From assembly GCA_044340025.1 (NCBI GenBank), contig JBIIUJ010000006.1, positions 1-43,614 on the forward strand: 43,614 bases of DNA, read 5' to 3'. Below, piece after piece: positions 9,274 to 17,417 of this stretch. The stretch is from JBIIUJ01 sp044340025. GTDB lineage: Bacteria > Pseudomonadota > Alphaproteobacteria > Caulobacterales > Aquidulcibacteraceae. Below the pieces are notes generated by a model that did no database searches, was not told the origin of the DNA, and worked only from the letters and a program-made list of their open reading frames with translations. Every line of letters starts with the position of its first letter. Position 1 is the stretch's first letter. Made by a program: the position numbers and the translations under genes.

Positions 9274-9293
9274 ATCCGACGGACCCGTCGGAT
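9274..9293. terminator. Inverted repeat between convergent genes, possible terminator
   Basis: ATCCGACG and CGTCGGAT form an 8-bp stem with a GACC loop just after the HAD gene stop and before the end of the convergent nitroreductase-like gene. No T-run follows on either strand, so intrinsic termination would be weak. Position is the main support. Confidence 0.35.
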
Positions 9294-9370
9294 CGGGACA
9301 AGGGCTGCTTTGCTCCAAAGTTTGGATCATCCAACCCCGACCGCGCGGGTCCGTGTGATCGAACGACGCA

Positions 9371-10450
9371 CTAGGCGGTGAGCACGGCCTCAACCGGTCG
9401 CCGCAAAGACCGCGCGAACTCCGCCCCCCCTGCGCCGACACGCAGCACGAGGTTGGGGCGTCGTGCGCCGATCCCGAGAAAGCTTGCGAACTGGCCGCGC
9501 ACCTGCGGGACTTCCACCGGCTGGTTGACCCATGCCGTGCTCAGGCCCAACGCCGCCGCCTGCAGACAAAAGCGCTGCGCCGCGCGCCCGGCCTCGAACC
9601 AGTGCGCGGGATCGTTCTGAGCTGCCGAGAACACGGCGACCGCAGGCGTGGAGTCCAGCTGAGCGCGGTATTTCTCGTTTTCGGACTCGGCCTGAAACGC
9701 CATCCGGAACAAGGCGGCCCCGACCCACTGCGGCAGTGTCGGGTTCCCGCTGGAGGCCGAGAAGAGGCCGTCCCTGGTTCGGGCTGCCGTTGCGCCGTTG
9801 AAGCGCAGCCAAGCGCCCAACTCCTTGACGAACGCCGGGTCGTTCACCTGGGCGGTTGTGCCCGCGATGACATAGTCCCGCACCGCATCGATCCGCACTC
9901 GATCCGTCAGCAGGATCAGCTCCACCGCGGCGCGCGACCGTCCCGCCGCCTCCAGCGCGCCGAGCTCCGTCGGCGAGAGCGGCCTCCCGTCGAAGGGGGC
10001 CCGAACCGACTTGCGCCTGGGAATGGCTGCGGCGAGGTCTTGATCCCGCGCGGCGGCCGCCGCGAACCGGACCTGGATCCGATCCGGGCCGAATGAGACC
10101 TCCGGCGCGTAGGCCGCCGCGGTCGCCGCCACGACGAGGTTTTCCGTCGCGCATCCCAGCGAGGCCCACAAATGGTGGTCGTCCAGGTCCACCACGGGCG
10201 TCCGACGGGAGAAGTCAGGCGAGATCGCGATTCGAGGCCATTCGGCCGCAAATCGCCAAGGCTGCGTGTTGTGGCTGTTGGCAGCCAGCGTGGCCGCCCG
10301 AATGAGCTCCCGTTCGATGTTGAGCCGATCCAGCGCCAGCGGCGCCCAAGTCTCGGCGGCGGCGCGCGTGTAGGAGTCTGAAGCCCCGCCCCCCGCCTGC
10401 GCGCCCGCAGCAGTCGCGCCCAGAACCAGATCGCGCCGGTGGATCAACAT
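9371..10450 (-). CDS. Acg-family nitroreductase-fold protein with Tat-like signal
   Basis: A 359-residue protein. Residues 1-20 hold a twin-arginine-type signal (HRRDLVLGA followed by an Ala-rich stretch), which suggests export of a folded, cofactor-bound protein. The body carries nitroreductase-fold features of the Acg family: AATLAANSHNTQPW near residue 50, and a C-terminal half with GRAAQRFCLQAAALGL and STAWVNQPVE. Acg proteins bind FMN, and some sequester it rather than catalyse. The ATG at 10450 is chosen because AGGAGG lies 7 nt before it; an ATG 6 nt upstream is too close to that site. The frame continues open far upstream, but that part is antisense to the neighbouring deacetylase gene and is not coding. 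Divergent from the histone deacetylase-like gene. Confidence 0.82.
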   Translation of the reverse strand: MLIHRRDLVLGATAAGAQAGGGASDSYTRAAAETWAPLALDRLNIERELIRAATLAANSHNTQPWRFAAEWPRIAISPDFSRRTPVVDLDDHHLWASLGCATENLVVAATAAAYAPEVSFGPDRIQVRFAAAAARDQDLAAAIPRRKSVRAPFDGRPLSPTELGALEAAGRSRAAVELILLTDRVRIDAVRDYVIAGTTAQVNDPAFVKELGAWLRFNGATAARTRDGLFSASSGNPTLPQWVGAALFRMAFQAESENEKYRAQLDSTPAVAVFSAAQNDPAHWFEAGRAAQRFCLQAAALGLSTAWVNQPVEVPQVRGQFASFLGIGARRPNLVLRVGAGGAEFARSLRRPVEAVLTA

Positions 10451-10651
10451 CGGCATGCCTCCTTCGTCAGCATGTCGACGAAAATAGCAAGACGCACGCG
10501 TTCTCCAAAAGGACCCATAACGTCGCAACACACTCGACCTCCCGCCGACTAGAGCGCGGACGCTTGCCCTAGGGCTTTGGATTGCCCGCGCCACCGGAGA
10601 ACGGTTCGATAGGCCCTCGCCATTCGCGGCGGGAGCATTAGCCTTGCCTGC

Positions 10652-11587
10652 ATGACGACCGCCCTGTTCACCCACCCGGCGTGCCTTGCCCACCGCCCGC
10701 CATTTGGCCACCCCGAAAGCCCGGATCGGCTGCAGGCCGTGCTGGCTGCGCTCGACACGCCTGAGTTCGCTGCTCTGGACCGCCGCCCGGCGCCCCTGGC
10801 GACGTTTGCCCAGATCGCCCGCGTGCATCCTGCGCCCTACGCCGAGCGGATCGCGGCGCGCACGCCTGCGCCTGGCGAGGCGACGGTGGCGCTTGATCCT
10901 GATACAAGTCTCTCGGCCGGGTCGGTCGAGGCGGCGCTGCGCGCGGCAGGCGCCATGATCGCCGCAGTGGAGGCGGTTCAGGCCGGCGCGGCGCGCAACG
11001 CCTTTTGCGCCGTGCGCCCGCCGGGCCATCATGCCGAGCCCGATCGCGCGATGGGCTTTTGCCTTTTCAACACCGTCGCCATCGCGGCCCGCCATGCGCA
11101 GGCGGCGCTGGGGCTGGCAAAAGTCGCGATCGTCGATTTCGATGTCCACCATGGCAATGGCAGCCAGACCATCGCCGAACAGGACGGATCGATCTTTTTC
11201 GCCTCCATCCATGAGGCCGGGAACTACCCCGGGACGGGCTTTGCCCATGAAACAGGGCCTGACCGAAATATCGTGAATGTCCCGGCGCCCGCAGGCGCAG
11301 ACAGCGCCGTCTGGCGGCGCGCCTTCGAGGCGCGAATTCTGCCGGCGCTGGAGGCGTTTGCGCCCGACCTGATTCTGGTCTCGGCCGGATTTGATGCGCA
11401 TCGGGACGATCCGCTTGCGTCTCTGGCGCTGCATGAGGACGACTTTGGCTGGGCGACGCGTGCGCTTGTGGCGGTTTGTGAACGGGTCTGTGATGGGAAA
11501 CTTGTCTCCACGCTGGAGGGGGGATACGACTTGTCCGCCCTTGCCAGATCGGCGCAAAGCCATGTGAGGGCATTGATGACGGGCTGA
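10652..11587 (+). CDS. Histone deacetylase-family (acetylpolyamine/lysine deacetylase) hydrolase
   Basis: A 311-residue zinc hydrolase of the HDAC/AcuC/AphA superfamily. Motifs visible: HPESPDRL near residue 22, the catalytic RPPGHHAE (about residues 122-129), MGFCLFNTVAIAARHA, the zinc ligands in VDFDVHHGNG (about residue 160) and the second Asp in SAGFDAHRDDPLA. Bacterial members remove acetyl groups from lysines, polyamines or small amides. The actual substrate is unknown. No Shine-Dalgarno is evident before the ATG, so it may be leaderless. It is followed 44 nt later by a histidine phosphatase gene, but no functional link is evident. Confidence 0.9.
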   Translation: MTTALFTHPACLAHRPPFGHPESPDRLQAVLAALDTPEFAALDRRPAPLATFAQIARVHPAPYAERIAARTPAPGEATVALDPDTSLSAGSVEAALRAAGAMIAAVEAVQAGAARNAFCAVRPPGHHAEPDRAMGFCLFNTVAIAARHAQAALGLAKVAIVDFDVHHGNGSQTIAEQDGSIFFASIHEAGNYPGTGFAHETGPDRNIVNVPAPAGADSAVWRRAFEARILPALEAFAPDLILVSAGFDAHRDDPLASLALHEDDFGWATRALVAVCERVCDGKLVSTLEGGYDLSALARSAQSHVRALMTG

Positions 11588-11631
11588 AGGGGCGCGCGGG
11601 GAGGCGGGCCCCGGCCGCGGGTGGGAGCGCC

Positions 11632-12279
11632 ATGCACGCATTCATGGCAGACGCGACACAGGTTGATCACCGCCAGCCTGCGCCAGCCCAGGATCGCGCC
11701 ACAGGCGAGGCGCGGCCGTTCATCATTCTCGCCCGTCATGGCAAGCCCTCGCCAGATCGCTCTGTCTGGATCGACCGGGAGACCTACCGGGTCTGGTGGG
11801 CAGGCTATGATTCTGCCGGGCTCGCCCCTGGCGAGGCGCCGCCGATCGAGCTTCTGGAGGCGGCAGCCTCAGCCCCGATCGTGGTTTGCTCCACGCTTCG
11901 GCGCGCCATCGAAACAGCCCAAGCTGTCTGTTGCGGGAAAGCGGTCGCGCAGGATCCGATTTTTGTGGAAGCGCGCTTGCCGCCGCCGCCGCTCCCGCGG
12001 CTGATCCGGTTGCGGCCGGGGGCGTGGGGAGTGATTGCGCGGATCGCCTGGTGGCTTGGCTACAGCGGGGGCGAAGAGAGCCGTCGGGCGGCCGAGCGGC
12101 GGGCCGAGGAAGCTGCCGGGCGGATGGTTGCGCTGGCCGAGCGGCATGGCGGCGCCATGCTCGTGGCCCACGGCTGGTTCAACCGCATGATGCGGCCCGT
12201 GCTGCTTGCTCAGGGCTGGCGCTGCGTTGAGGACGGCGGCGACGATTATTGGTCGTTCCGGCGCTACGAGCGAGATTGA
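11632..12279 (+). CDS. Histidine phosphatase family protein
   Basis: A 215-residue protein with the phosphoglycerate-mutase-like catalytic core: LARHGKPS (RHG motif with the phosphorylated His, about residue 36), CSTLRRAIETA around residue 86 and the second His in VAHGWFNRMM near residue 175. A Pro-rich loop and a hydrophobic Trp-containing segment (about 120-145) replace the usual middle insert. Substrate unknown. GGGAG upstream supports the ATG at 11632; ATG at 11644 is an alternative. The first 25 residues look unstructured. Confidence 0.8.
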   Translation: MHAFMADATQVDHRQPAPAQDRATGEARPFIILARHGKPSPDRSVWIDRETYRVWWAGYDSAGLAPGEAPPIELLEAAASAPIVVCSTLRRAIETAQAVCCGKAVAQDPIFVEARLPPPPLPRLIRLRPGAWGVIARIAWWLGYSGGEESRRAAERRAEEAAGRMVALAERHGGAMLVAHGWFNRMMRPVLLAQGWRCVEDGGDDYWSFRRYERD

Positions 12280-12325
12280 AGGCGGCCTCAAGCATGCTAA
12301 GCCTCTGCCGCAAGGGAGAGTGCGC

Positions 12326-12574
12326 ATGAGCGAGACAACCTCAGAGGTATCAGCGCTCGATTTCGAGGCGGCCCTCAAGGAGCTTGAGGCCATCGTCCAG
12401 CGCCTGGAGCGCGGGGACGCCGCCCTCGAGGACGCCATCCTGCTGTATGAACGCGGCGCCGCCCTCAAGGCCCATTGCGAACAGAAGCTCGCCGATGCGC
12501 GCCTGCGCGTGGAACAGGTCGTGCTGGCGCCGGACGGGCAAGCCTCTGGGCTTGAGCCGGCTCGAGCCTCCTGA
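12326..12574 (+). CDS. xseB: Exodeoxyribonuclease VII small subunit
   Basis: An 82-residue acidic helical protein with the XseB core: DFEAALKELEAIVQRLERGD followed by LEDAILLYERG and a helix ending in KLADAR. It assembles with XseA into the exonuclease that degrades single-stranded DNA to oligonucleotides. AGGGAG about 7 nt upstream fixes the ATG at 12326. The gene is first in xseB-ispA-dxs, a linkage common in alphaproteobacteria, with 7 nt to ispA. XseA is not in the window. Confidence 0.95.
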   Translation: MSETTSEVSALDFEAALKELEAIVQRLERGDAALEDAILLYERGAALKAHCEQKLADARLRVEQVVLAPDGQASGLEPARAS

Positions 12575-12581
12575 CCCGCAG

Positions 12582-13484
12582 ATGACTGCCGCCGTGGCCC
12601 AAACCATCGTCGAAAAGCTGGAGGAAACGGCCGATCGCGTCACGGTGGCCCTGGATCATCTGATCCCGCGCGCCCACGGGCCGGAATCCCGGCTGATGAG
12701 CGCCATGCGCTATGCCGCGTTGGGCGGCGGCAAACGGCTGCGACCCTTCTTCACGCTGGAAACGGGCCGCATGTTCGGCGTGGATGAGCGGGCCCTTCTG
12801 AGGGCCGCGTGCGCGATCGAGTGCGTTCACACCTATTCGCTCATCCATGACGACCTGCCGTGCATGGACGATGACGACCTGCGCCATGGCCGCCCGACCG
12901 TTCACAAGGCCTATGACGAAGCCACGGCCGTTCTCGCCGGCGACGGCCTCTTGACGCTGGCGTTCGAGATCCTCGCTGATGTCGAGACCCACGCAGACCC
13001 CTCCATCCGCTGCGCGCTGGTGGTTCGGGTGGCGCAAGCCTCCGGCGCACAGGGCATGGTCGGCGGCCAGATGATCGACATGACGGCGCGCGAACTCGGC
13101 GACGATCTGGCCGCCGTGACACGGATGCAGCGGCTGAAGACCGGCGCCCTGATCAGTTGCGCCGTCGAGGCGGGCTTGATCCTTGGCCGCGCTTCGGACG
13201 ATGCACGCGCCAGCATGCATGCGTATGCCCATGACCTGGGCCTGGCCTATCAGATCGCAGACGATCTGATCGACGTGGAGGGCGATGTCGCAAGCGCCGG
13301 CAAAGCAGTAGGCAAGGACGCCAACCTCGGCAAAGCCACATTCGTGACGCTTCTCGGCGTTGAGGGCGCGCGCGAGCGGGTGCGACTGCTTGCCGCGCAG
13401 TGCAAGGCGCATCTTGTTGGATTCGGCGAAAGAGCGGCTAGCTTACGCGATGTGGTGGATCATGCGCTGATCCGTCGGACTTGA
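12582..13484 (+). CDS. ispA: Geranyl/farnesyl diphosphate synthase
   Basis: A 300-residue class I trans-prenyltransferase that condenses isopentenyl diphosphate with dimethylallyl and geranyl diphosphate. The first Asp-rich motif is DDLPCMDDDDLRHG (about residues 88-101), the second is DDLIDVEGD (about 227-235), and GGGKRLRP near residue 47 binds diphosphate. The two residues between the Asp pairs of the first motif match the IspA type. Cytosolic. The start follows xseB by 7 nt with no clear ribosome site, suggesting coupling. Product chain length (C15 or C20) cannot be fixed by eye. Confidence 0.94.
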   Translation: MTAAVAQTIVEKLEETADRVTVALDHLIPRAHGPESRLMSAMRYAALGGGKRLRPFFTLETGRMFGVDERALLRAACAIECVHTYSLIHDDLPCMDDDDLRHGRPTVHKAYDEATAVLAGDGLLTLAFEILADVETHADPSIRCALVVRVAQASGAQGMVGGQMIDMTARELGDDLAAVTRMQRLKTGALISCAVEAGLILGRASDDARASMHAYAHDLGLAYQIADDLIDVEGDVASAGKAVGKDANLGKATFVTLLGVEGARERVRLLAAQCKAHLVGFGERAASLRDVVDHALIRRT

Positions 13485-13515
13485 TTTCAGGTTCGGCCCG
13501 CGTCACGAGGCCAAG

Positions 13516-15429
13516 ATGTCCCAGACGACCCCCCAACTCGACAAGATCCATTCCACGAGCGATATCCGCGCGCTCAGCCCGGCCGACCTTCGCGCGCTTG
13601 CTGCAGACGTGCGCGCCGAGACGATTGATGCAGTGTCGGTGACTGGCGGCCACCTTGGCGCGGGGCTGGGCGTCGTGGAACTCACGGTTGCGCTTCACCA
13701 TGTGTTCGAGACGCCCAAGGACATCGTGATCTGGGATGTCGGCCACCAGGCCTATCCTCACAAGATCCTCACCGGCAGGCGCGACCGGATCCGCACGCTA
13801 CGCCAGGGCGGGGGGCTATCGGGTTTCACGAAGCGCTCCGAGAGCGAGTATGATCCCTTCGGCGCGGCCCATGCCGCGACTTCGATCTCCGCCGCGCTCG
13901 GATTCTGCGCGGCCCGCGATCGCGATGGCCGCGACAACCATGTGATCGCGATCATCGGCGATGGATCCATGTCGGCGGGCATGGCCTATGAGGCCATGAA
14001 CAAGGCGGCGGAAACCACCAAGCGCCTGATCGTCATCCTCAACGACAACGACATGTCGATCGCGCCGCCGGTGGGCGGCATGAGCGCCTATCTCGCCCGG
14101 CTGGTTTCAGGCGGCACCTACCGGTCGCTGCGCAAGTTCGGCAGTCAGATCGCCAATGCTCTGCCCAAACCCTTGCACGACGCGGCCAAGAAGGCGGAGG
14201 GCTATGCCCGCGGCCTGGCGACCGGCGGAACATTCTTTGAAGAGATGGGCTTCCACTACATCGGACCGATCGACGGCCATAACCTCGACCATCTGGTTCC
14301 GGTGCTGCGCAACGCGAAGGACTATGCCGAACAGCCTGTTCTGGTTCACGTCGTAACCCAGAAGGGCAAAGGCTATCCCCCAGCCGAAAACGCCGCCGAC
14401 AAGTATCATGGCGTGGTGAAGTTCAACGTCGTCACCGGCGAGCAGGCCAAAGCGAAGGCCGGTCCGCCTTCCTACACCAAGGTGTTCGGCGAGACCCTGA
14501 CCAAGCTTGCCCACGCCGACCCCAAAATCGTCGCCATCACCGCAGCCATGCCGTCTGGCACGGGGGTGGATATCTTCGCGAAGGCGCATCCCAAGCGCGC
14601 CTTCGACGTTGGCATCGCCGAACAGCACGCCGTGACGTTTGCAGCTGGCCTTGCCGCCGACGGCTATCGCCCGTTTGCCGCGATCTACTCCACCTTCCTG
14701 CAGCGCGGCTACGACCAGGTCGTCCATGACGTGGCGATCCAGAAGCTGCCTGTGCGCTTTGCGATCGACCGGGCCGGGCTCGTGGGCGCAGACGGCGCCA
14801 CCCATGCGGGAAGTTTCGATGTCGGCTATCTGGGCGCCTTGCCGCACATGGTCTTGATGGCGGCCGCCGACGAGGTGGAACTTGCGCGCATGACCGCGAC
14901 GGCTGCGCTGATCGATGATCGGCCAAGCGCCTTCCGGTATCCACGCGGAGACGCTCAAGGCCTCGACATGCCCGCCGAGCTTCTGCCGCTCGAAATCGGC
15001 AAGGGCCGGATCGTCCGGGAAGGCACGGCGGTGGCGCTGGTCAACTTCGGCGCCCGGCTCCAGGAATGCGTCAAGGCGGCCGACCGGCTGGCCGTGATGG
15101 GGCTTTCCACCACGATCGCGGACGCCCGCTTCGCCAAGCCGCTCGACGAGGATCTGCTGCGCCGGCTGGCCCGCGAGCATGAGGTGGTGATCACCATCGA
15201 GGAAGGCGCCATGGGCGGGTTCGGCGCTTTCGTGCTTCAGTTCATGGCGGCGGACGGTCTGCTTGATCGCGGCCTGAAGATCCGCACGCTGACCCTGCCG
15301 GATGTGTTCCAGGACCATGACAAGCCGGAGGCCATGTATGCGCAGGCAGGCCTCGACGCCGATGCGATCACCGCGACGGCGCTGGCCGTTCTTGGCCGTG
15401 AGGCGGGCTCAAAGCCACTGCGGGCCTGA
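13516..15429 (+). CDS. dxs: 1-deoxy-D-xylulose-5-phosphate synthase
   Basis: A 637-residue thiamine-diphosphate enzyme that makes DXP from pyruvate and glyceraldehyde 3-phosphate, the first step of the MEP isoprenoid route. Seen in order: the N-terminal domain with TGGHLGAGLGVVELT and VIWDVGHQAYPHKILTGR, the ThDP motif GDGSMSAGMAYEAMN...NDNDMS (about residues 150-180), the transketolase pyrimidine domain with IAEQHAVTFAAGLA and TFLQRGYDQ, and a C-terminal domain ending in a VF.DH motif. Length is normal. GAGG before the ATG supports the start. It lies 31 nt after ispA and is closed by a strong terminator. Confidence 0.97.
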   Translation: MSQTTPQLDKIHSTSDIRALSPADLRALAADVRAETIDAVSVTGGHLGAGLGVVELTVALHHVFETPKDIVIWDVGHQAYPHKILTGRRDRIRTLRQGGGLSGFTKRSESEYDPFGAAHAATSISAALGFCAARDRDGRDNHVIAIIGDGSMSAGMAYEAMNKAAETTKRLIVILNDNDMSIAPPVGGMSAYLARLVSGGTYRSLRKFGSQIANALPKPLHDAAKKAEGYARGLATGGTFFEEMGFHYIGPIDGHNLDHLVPVLRNAKDYAEQPVLVHVVTQKGKGYPPAENAADKYHGVVKFNVVTGEQAKAKAGPPSYTKVFGETLTKLAHADPKIVAITAAMPSGTGVDIFAKAHPKRAFDVGIAEQHAVTFAAGLAADGYRPFAAIYSTFLQRGYDQVVHDVAIQKLPVRFAIDRAGLVGADGATHAGSFDVGYLGALPHMVLMAAADEVELARMTATAALIDDRPSAFRYPRGDAQGLDMPAELLPLEIGKGRIVREGTAVALVNFGARLQECVKAADRLAVMGLSTTIADARFAKPLDEDLLRRLAREHEVVITIEEGAMGGFGAFVLQFMAADGLLDRGLKIRTLTLPDVFQDHDKPEAMYAQAGLDADAITATALAVLGREAGSKPLRA

Positions 15430-15452
15430 AGACCGGAATGGTTCTCAACCGG

Positions 15453-15481
15453 AAAAGGGCGGCCTCACGAGCCGCCCTTTT
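15453..15481 (+). terminator. Intrinsic terminator after dxs
   Basis: An 11-bp perfect stem, AAAAGGGCGGC with GCCGCCCTTTT, has a 7-nt loop and continues into TTCTTTG on the plus strand. The A-run on the other side could also let it stop transcription of the convergent DUF2189 gene. It lies 24 nt after the dxs stop. Confidence 0.88.
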
Positions 15482-15511
15482 TCTTTGTCCAGTCCCGGCC
15501 AGCAGAGAGGC

Positions 15512-16294
15512 TCAGCTGTCGAGGCCCTCCACCAGATCCTGACAAGCACGATAGGTGGCGCAGCCGAGCAAAGGAAAGATCACGATCAGGCCCAGAAAGA
15601 GTGTTGCGAGTGCAAAAGCCGTCGATAGGGCGATGATCCATGCCCAGTTCAGCATGGCGCCGGGGTTCTGGGTGATGGCGCCGACGCTTGCGCCCATTGC
15701 GGTGATGATGTCGACGTCGCGACGGGTCAGGAGCGGGACGGCGATGGCCGAAATCGCAAAAGCGACGAAGGCGATACCCGCGCCGAATACGGATCCGATG
15801 GCGATCATGGCGAGCCCATCTCCGGTGCCGAGCGCCCAGCCGACAAAATCGCCCAGGCGAACCGGCTTATCCGAGCCCGCAAACAGGGCGTAGAGCAGGG
15901 TGGCGATCCGCGCCCAGACCAGAAGCAGAAAGAGCAAGGCAAAGCCGGCCAGCGCAACCTGGCCGGGCGCAGCCAGACGGGGGCGGAGCAGGCCGGTGAA
16001 TGTGATCGGCATGCCTTCATCGCGCCGCCGCGACAGTTCGTAGAGACCCGCCGCCAGCAGCGGTCCCACCAAAGCGAAACCGCCTGCAGCGGCTGGGATC
16101 AGCGGGGCAAGGCCCATCACCCAAAGCCCACCGACGATCACCAAGCTCAACACGGTCACGGCAAGTCCGATGCCGAAAGCAGCGCCCGGCGCCGCCGTTA
16201 CGTCGGCCCAGCCGGCCGCCAGCCAACGCCAAGGCGCATCTGGACGAACCTTGCGAAGCAAGATGGGGCCAGGCGCCCCTATGGCTGCTTGCAT
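15512..16294 (-). CDS. DUF2189 family integral membrane protein
   Basis: A 260-residue protein with about six hydrophobic segments (around residues 38-75, 100-125, 148-178 and 205-245). The N-terminal pattern PWRWLAAGWADVTAAPGAAFGIG and a C-terminal glycine/isoleucine-rich pair of helices fit DUF2189 proteins of alphaproteobacteria, whose function is not established. GGGAGG 9 nt before the ATG at 16294 selects this start; the open frame runs 99 codons further up but overlaps the divergent dehydratase gene. Convergent with dxs. Confidence 0.8.
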   Translation of the reverse strand: MQAAIGAPGPILLRKVRPDAPWRWLAAGWADVTAAPGAAFGIGLAVTVLSLVIVGGLWVMGLAPLIPAAAGGFALVGPLLAAGLYELSRRRDEGMPITFTGLLRPRLAAPGQVALAGFALLFLLLVWARIATLLYALFAGSDKPVRLGDFVGWALGTGDGLAMIAIGSVFGAGIAFVAFAISAIAVPLLTRRDVDIITAMGASVGAITQNPGAMLNWAWIIALSTAFALATLFLGLIVIFPLLGCATYRACQDLVEGLDS

Positions 16295-16424
16295 GAACGT
16301 CACCCTCCCCAAGAGGCTATCGGCGATCGCAACCTGCGCCGCGAATAGGATGGAGCTTGGCTGATTGCTGCATGGAGATCGCGTGACAGGTTGACGCGGC
16401 GCGCCTGCCGCTGCACCCGGGATC

Positions 16425-17414
16425 ATGATGAACGCTGGCCCTCTGACATTTGACGCCGTGCGCGACGCCGCCGTTCGGCTGAAAGGCGTGACCGTTCGGA
16501 CGCCGCTTCTGCATAGCCCCGAAATCGATGCGCGCGCCGGCGGGCCCGTGCTGATCAAGGCTGAGGCGCTGCAACGGATGGGCTCGTTCAAGCTGCGCGG
16601 CGCCTACAACCGGCTGGCTCAAATCCCCGATGGGGAACGCGCGCGCGGCGCGGTGGCCTTCTCATCCGGCAACCACGCTCAGGGCGTGGCCTATGCCGCC
16701 GGCTTGCTCGGCATGCCCGCTGTGATCGTCATGCCGGCGGATGCGCCACAGGCCAAGATTGCGGCCACGACAGCGCTCGGCGCCGAGGTCGTCGTCTACG
16801 ACCGCGTGCATGAGGACCGCGAAGCGATCGCACAGGCTATTGCGGCCGATCGCGGCGCGGCGCTCGTCCCCAGCTATGATGATCCGGCAATCATCGCAGG
16901 CCAGGGAACAGTTGGTCTTGAGGCGATGGAGCAGGCCGCCGACATGGGCCTCACGCCCGACCAGATCATCTGTTGCGCTTCAGGCGGCGGGCTGCTGGCC
17001 GGCATAGCGCTCGCCGCGCGCACGCTTCAGCCCAGGATAGCGTTGATCGCGGCCGAACCGGAGGGCCATGACGATCTTGCCCGCTCGCTCCAAGCGGGCG
17101 CTCGAGTGGCCAACCCGGCGGGCGTTCGCTCGGCATGTGATGCGCTGCTGGCGGCGAGGCCTGGCGCACTCACATTCCCCATTCTGGCCGAGGCAGGCGC
17201 GACTGGCGTGGCGGTGGATGACGATGAGGTGTTTGGCGCCATGGCGCTTGCCTATCGCACCCTGGGGCTCGTGCTGGAGCCAGGCGGGGCAGCCGCCTTG
17301 GCAGGCGTGCTTGCGGGCACGGCTGAGACGGCAGATCGCGTCACGATCGTGATCGCCAGCGGCGGCAATGTTGATCCCGGGATGTTTGCGCGCGCGCTTT
17401 TGCGGTTCGGATAG
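16425..17414 (+). CDS. Serine/threonine dehydratase (PLP fold type II)
   Basis: A 329-residue pyridoxal-phosphate enzyme. The Schiff-base Lys is K56 in GSFKLRGA, the SSGNHAQGVA loop follows near residue 83, and the phosphate-binding glycine loop is CCASGGGLLAG near residue 183. It has no C-terminal ACT regulatory domain, so it resembles the catabolic threonine/serine dehydratase and serine racemase group rather than biosynthetic IlvA. Likely reaction: threonine to 2-oxobutanoate or serine to pyruvate and ammonia. It ends 3 nt before the convergent transglycosylase gene. Confidence 0.88.
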   Translation: MMNAGPLTFDAVRDAAVRLKGVTVRTPLLHSPEIDARAGGPVLIKAEALQRMGSFKLRGAYNRLAQIPDGERARGAVAFSSGNHAQGVAYAAGLLGMPAVIVMPADAPQAKIAATTALGAEVVVYDRVHEDREAIAQAIAADRGAALVPSYDDPAIIAGQGTVGLEAMEQAADMGLTPDQIICCASGGGLLAGIALAARTLQPRIALIAAEPEGHDDLARSLQAGARVANPAGVRSACDALLAARPGALTFPILAEAGATGVAVDDDEVFGAMALAYRTLGLVLEPGGAAALAGVLAGTAETADRVTIVIASGGNVDPGMFARALLRFG

Positions 17415-17417
17415 CGC

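Noticed and set aside
10451..11641. N-terminal extension of the nitroreductase-like frame to about 756 residues
   Set aside because: The extension is antisense to the deacetylase gene and shows no motifs. A strong ribosome site and a signal peptide mark the start at 10450.
14107..15318. 403-codon frame on the minus strand
   Set aside because: Antisense to dxs, whose motifs run throughout; no ribosome site or family match.
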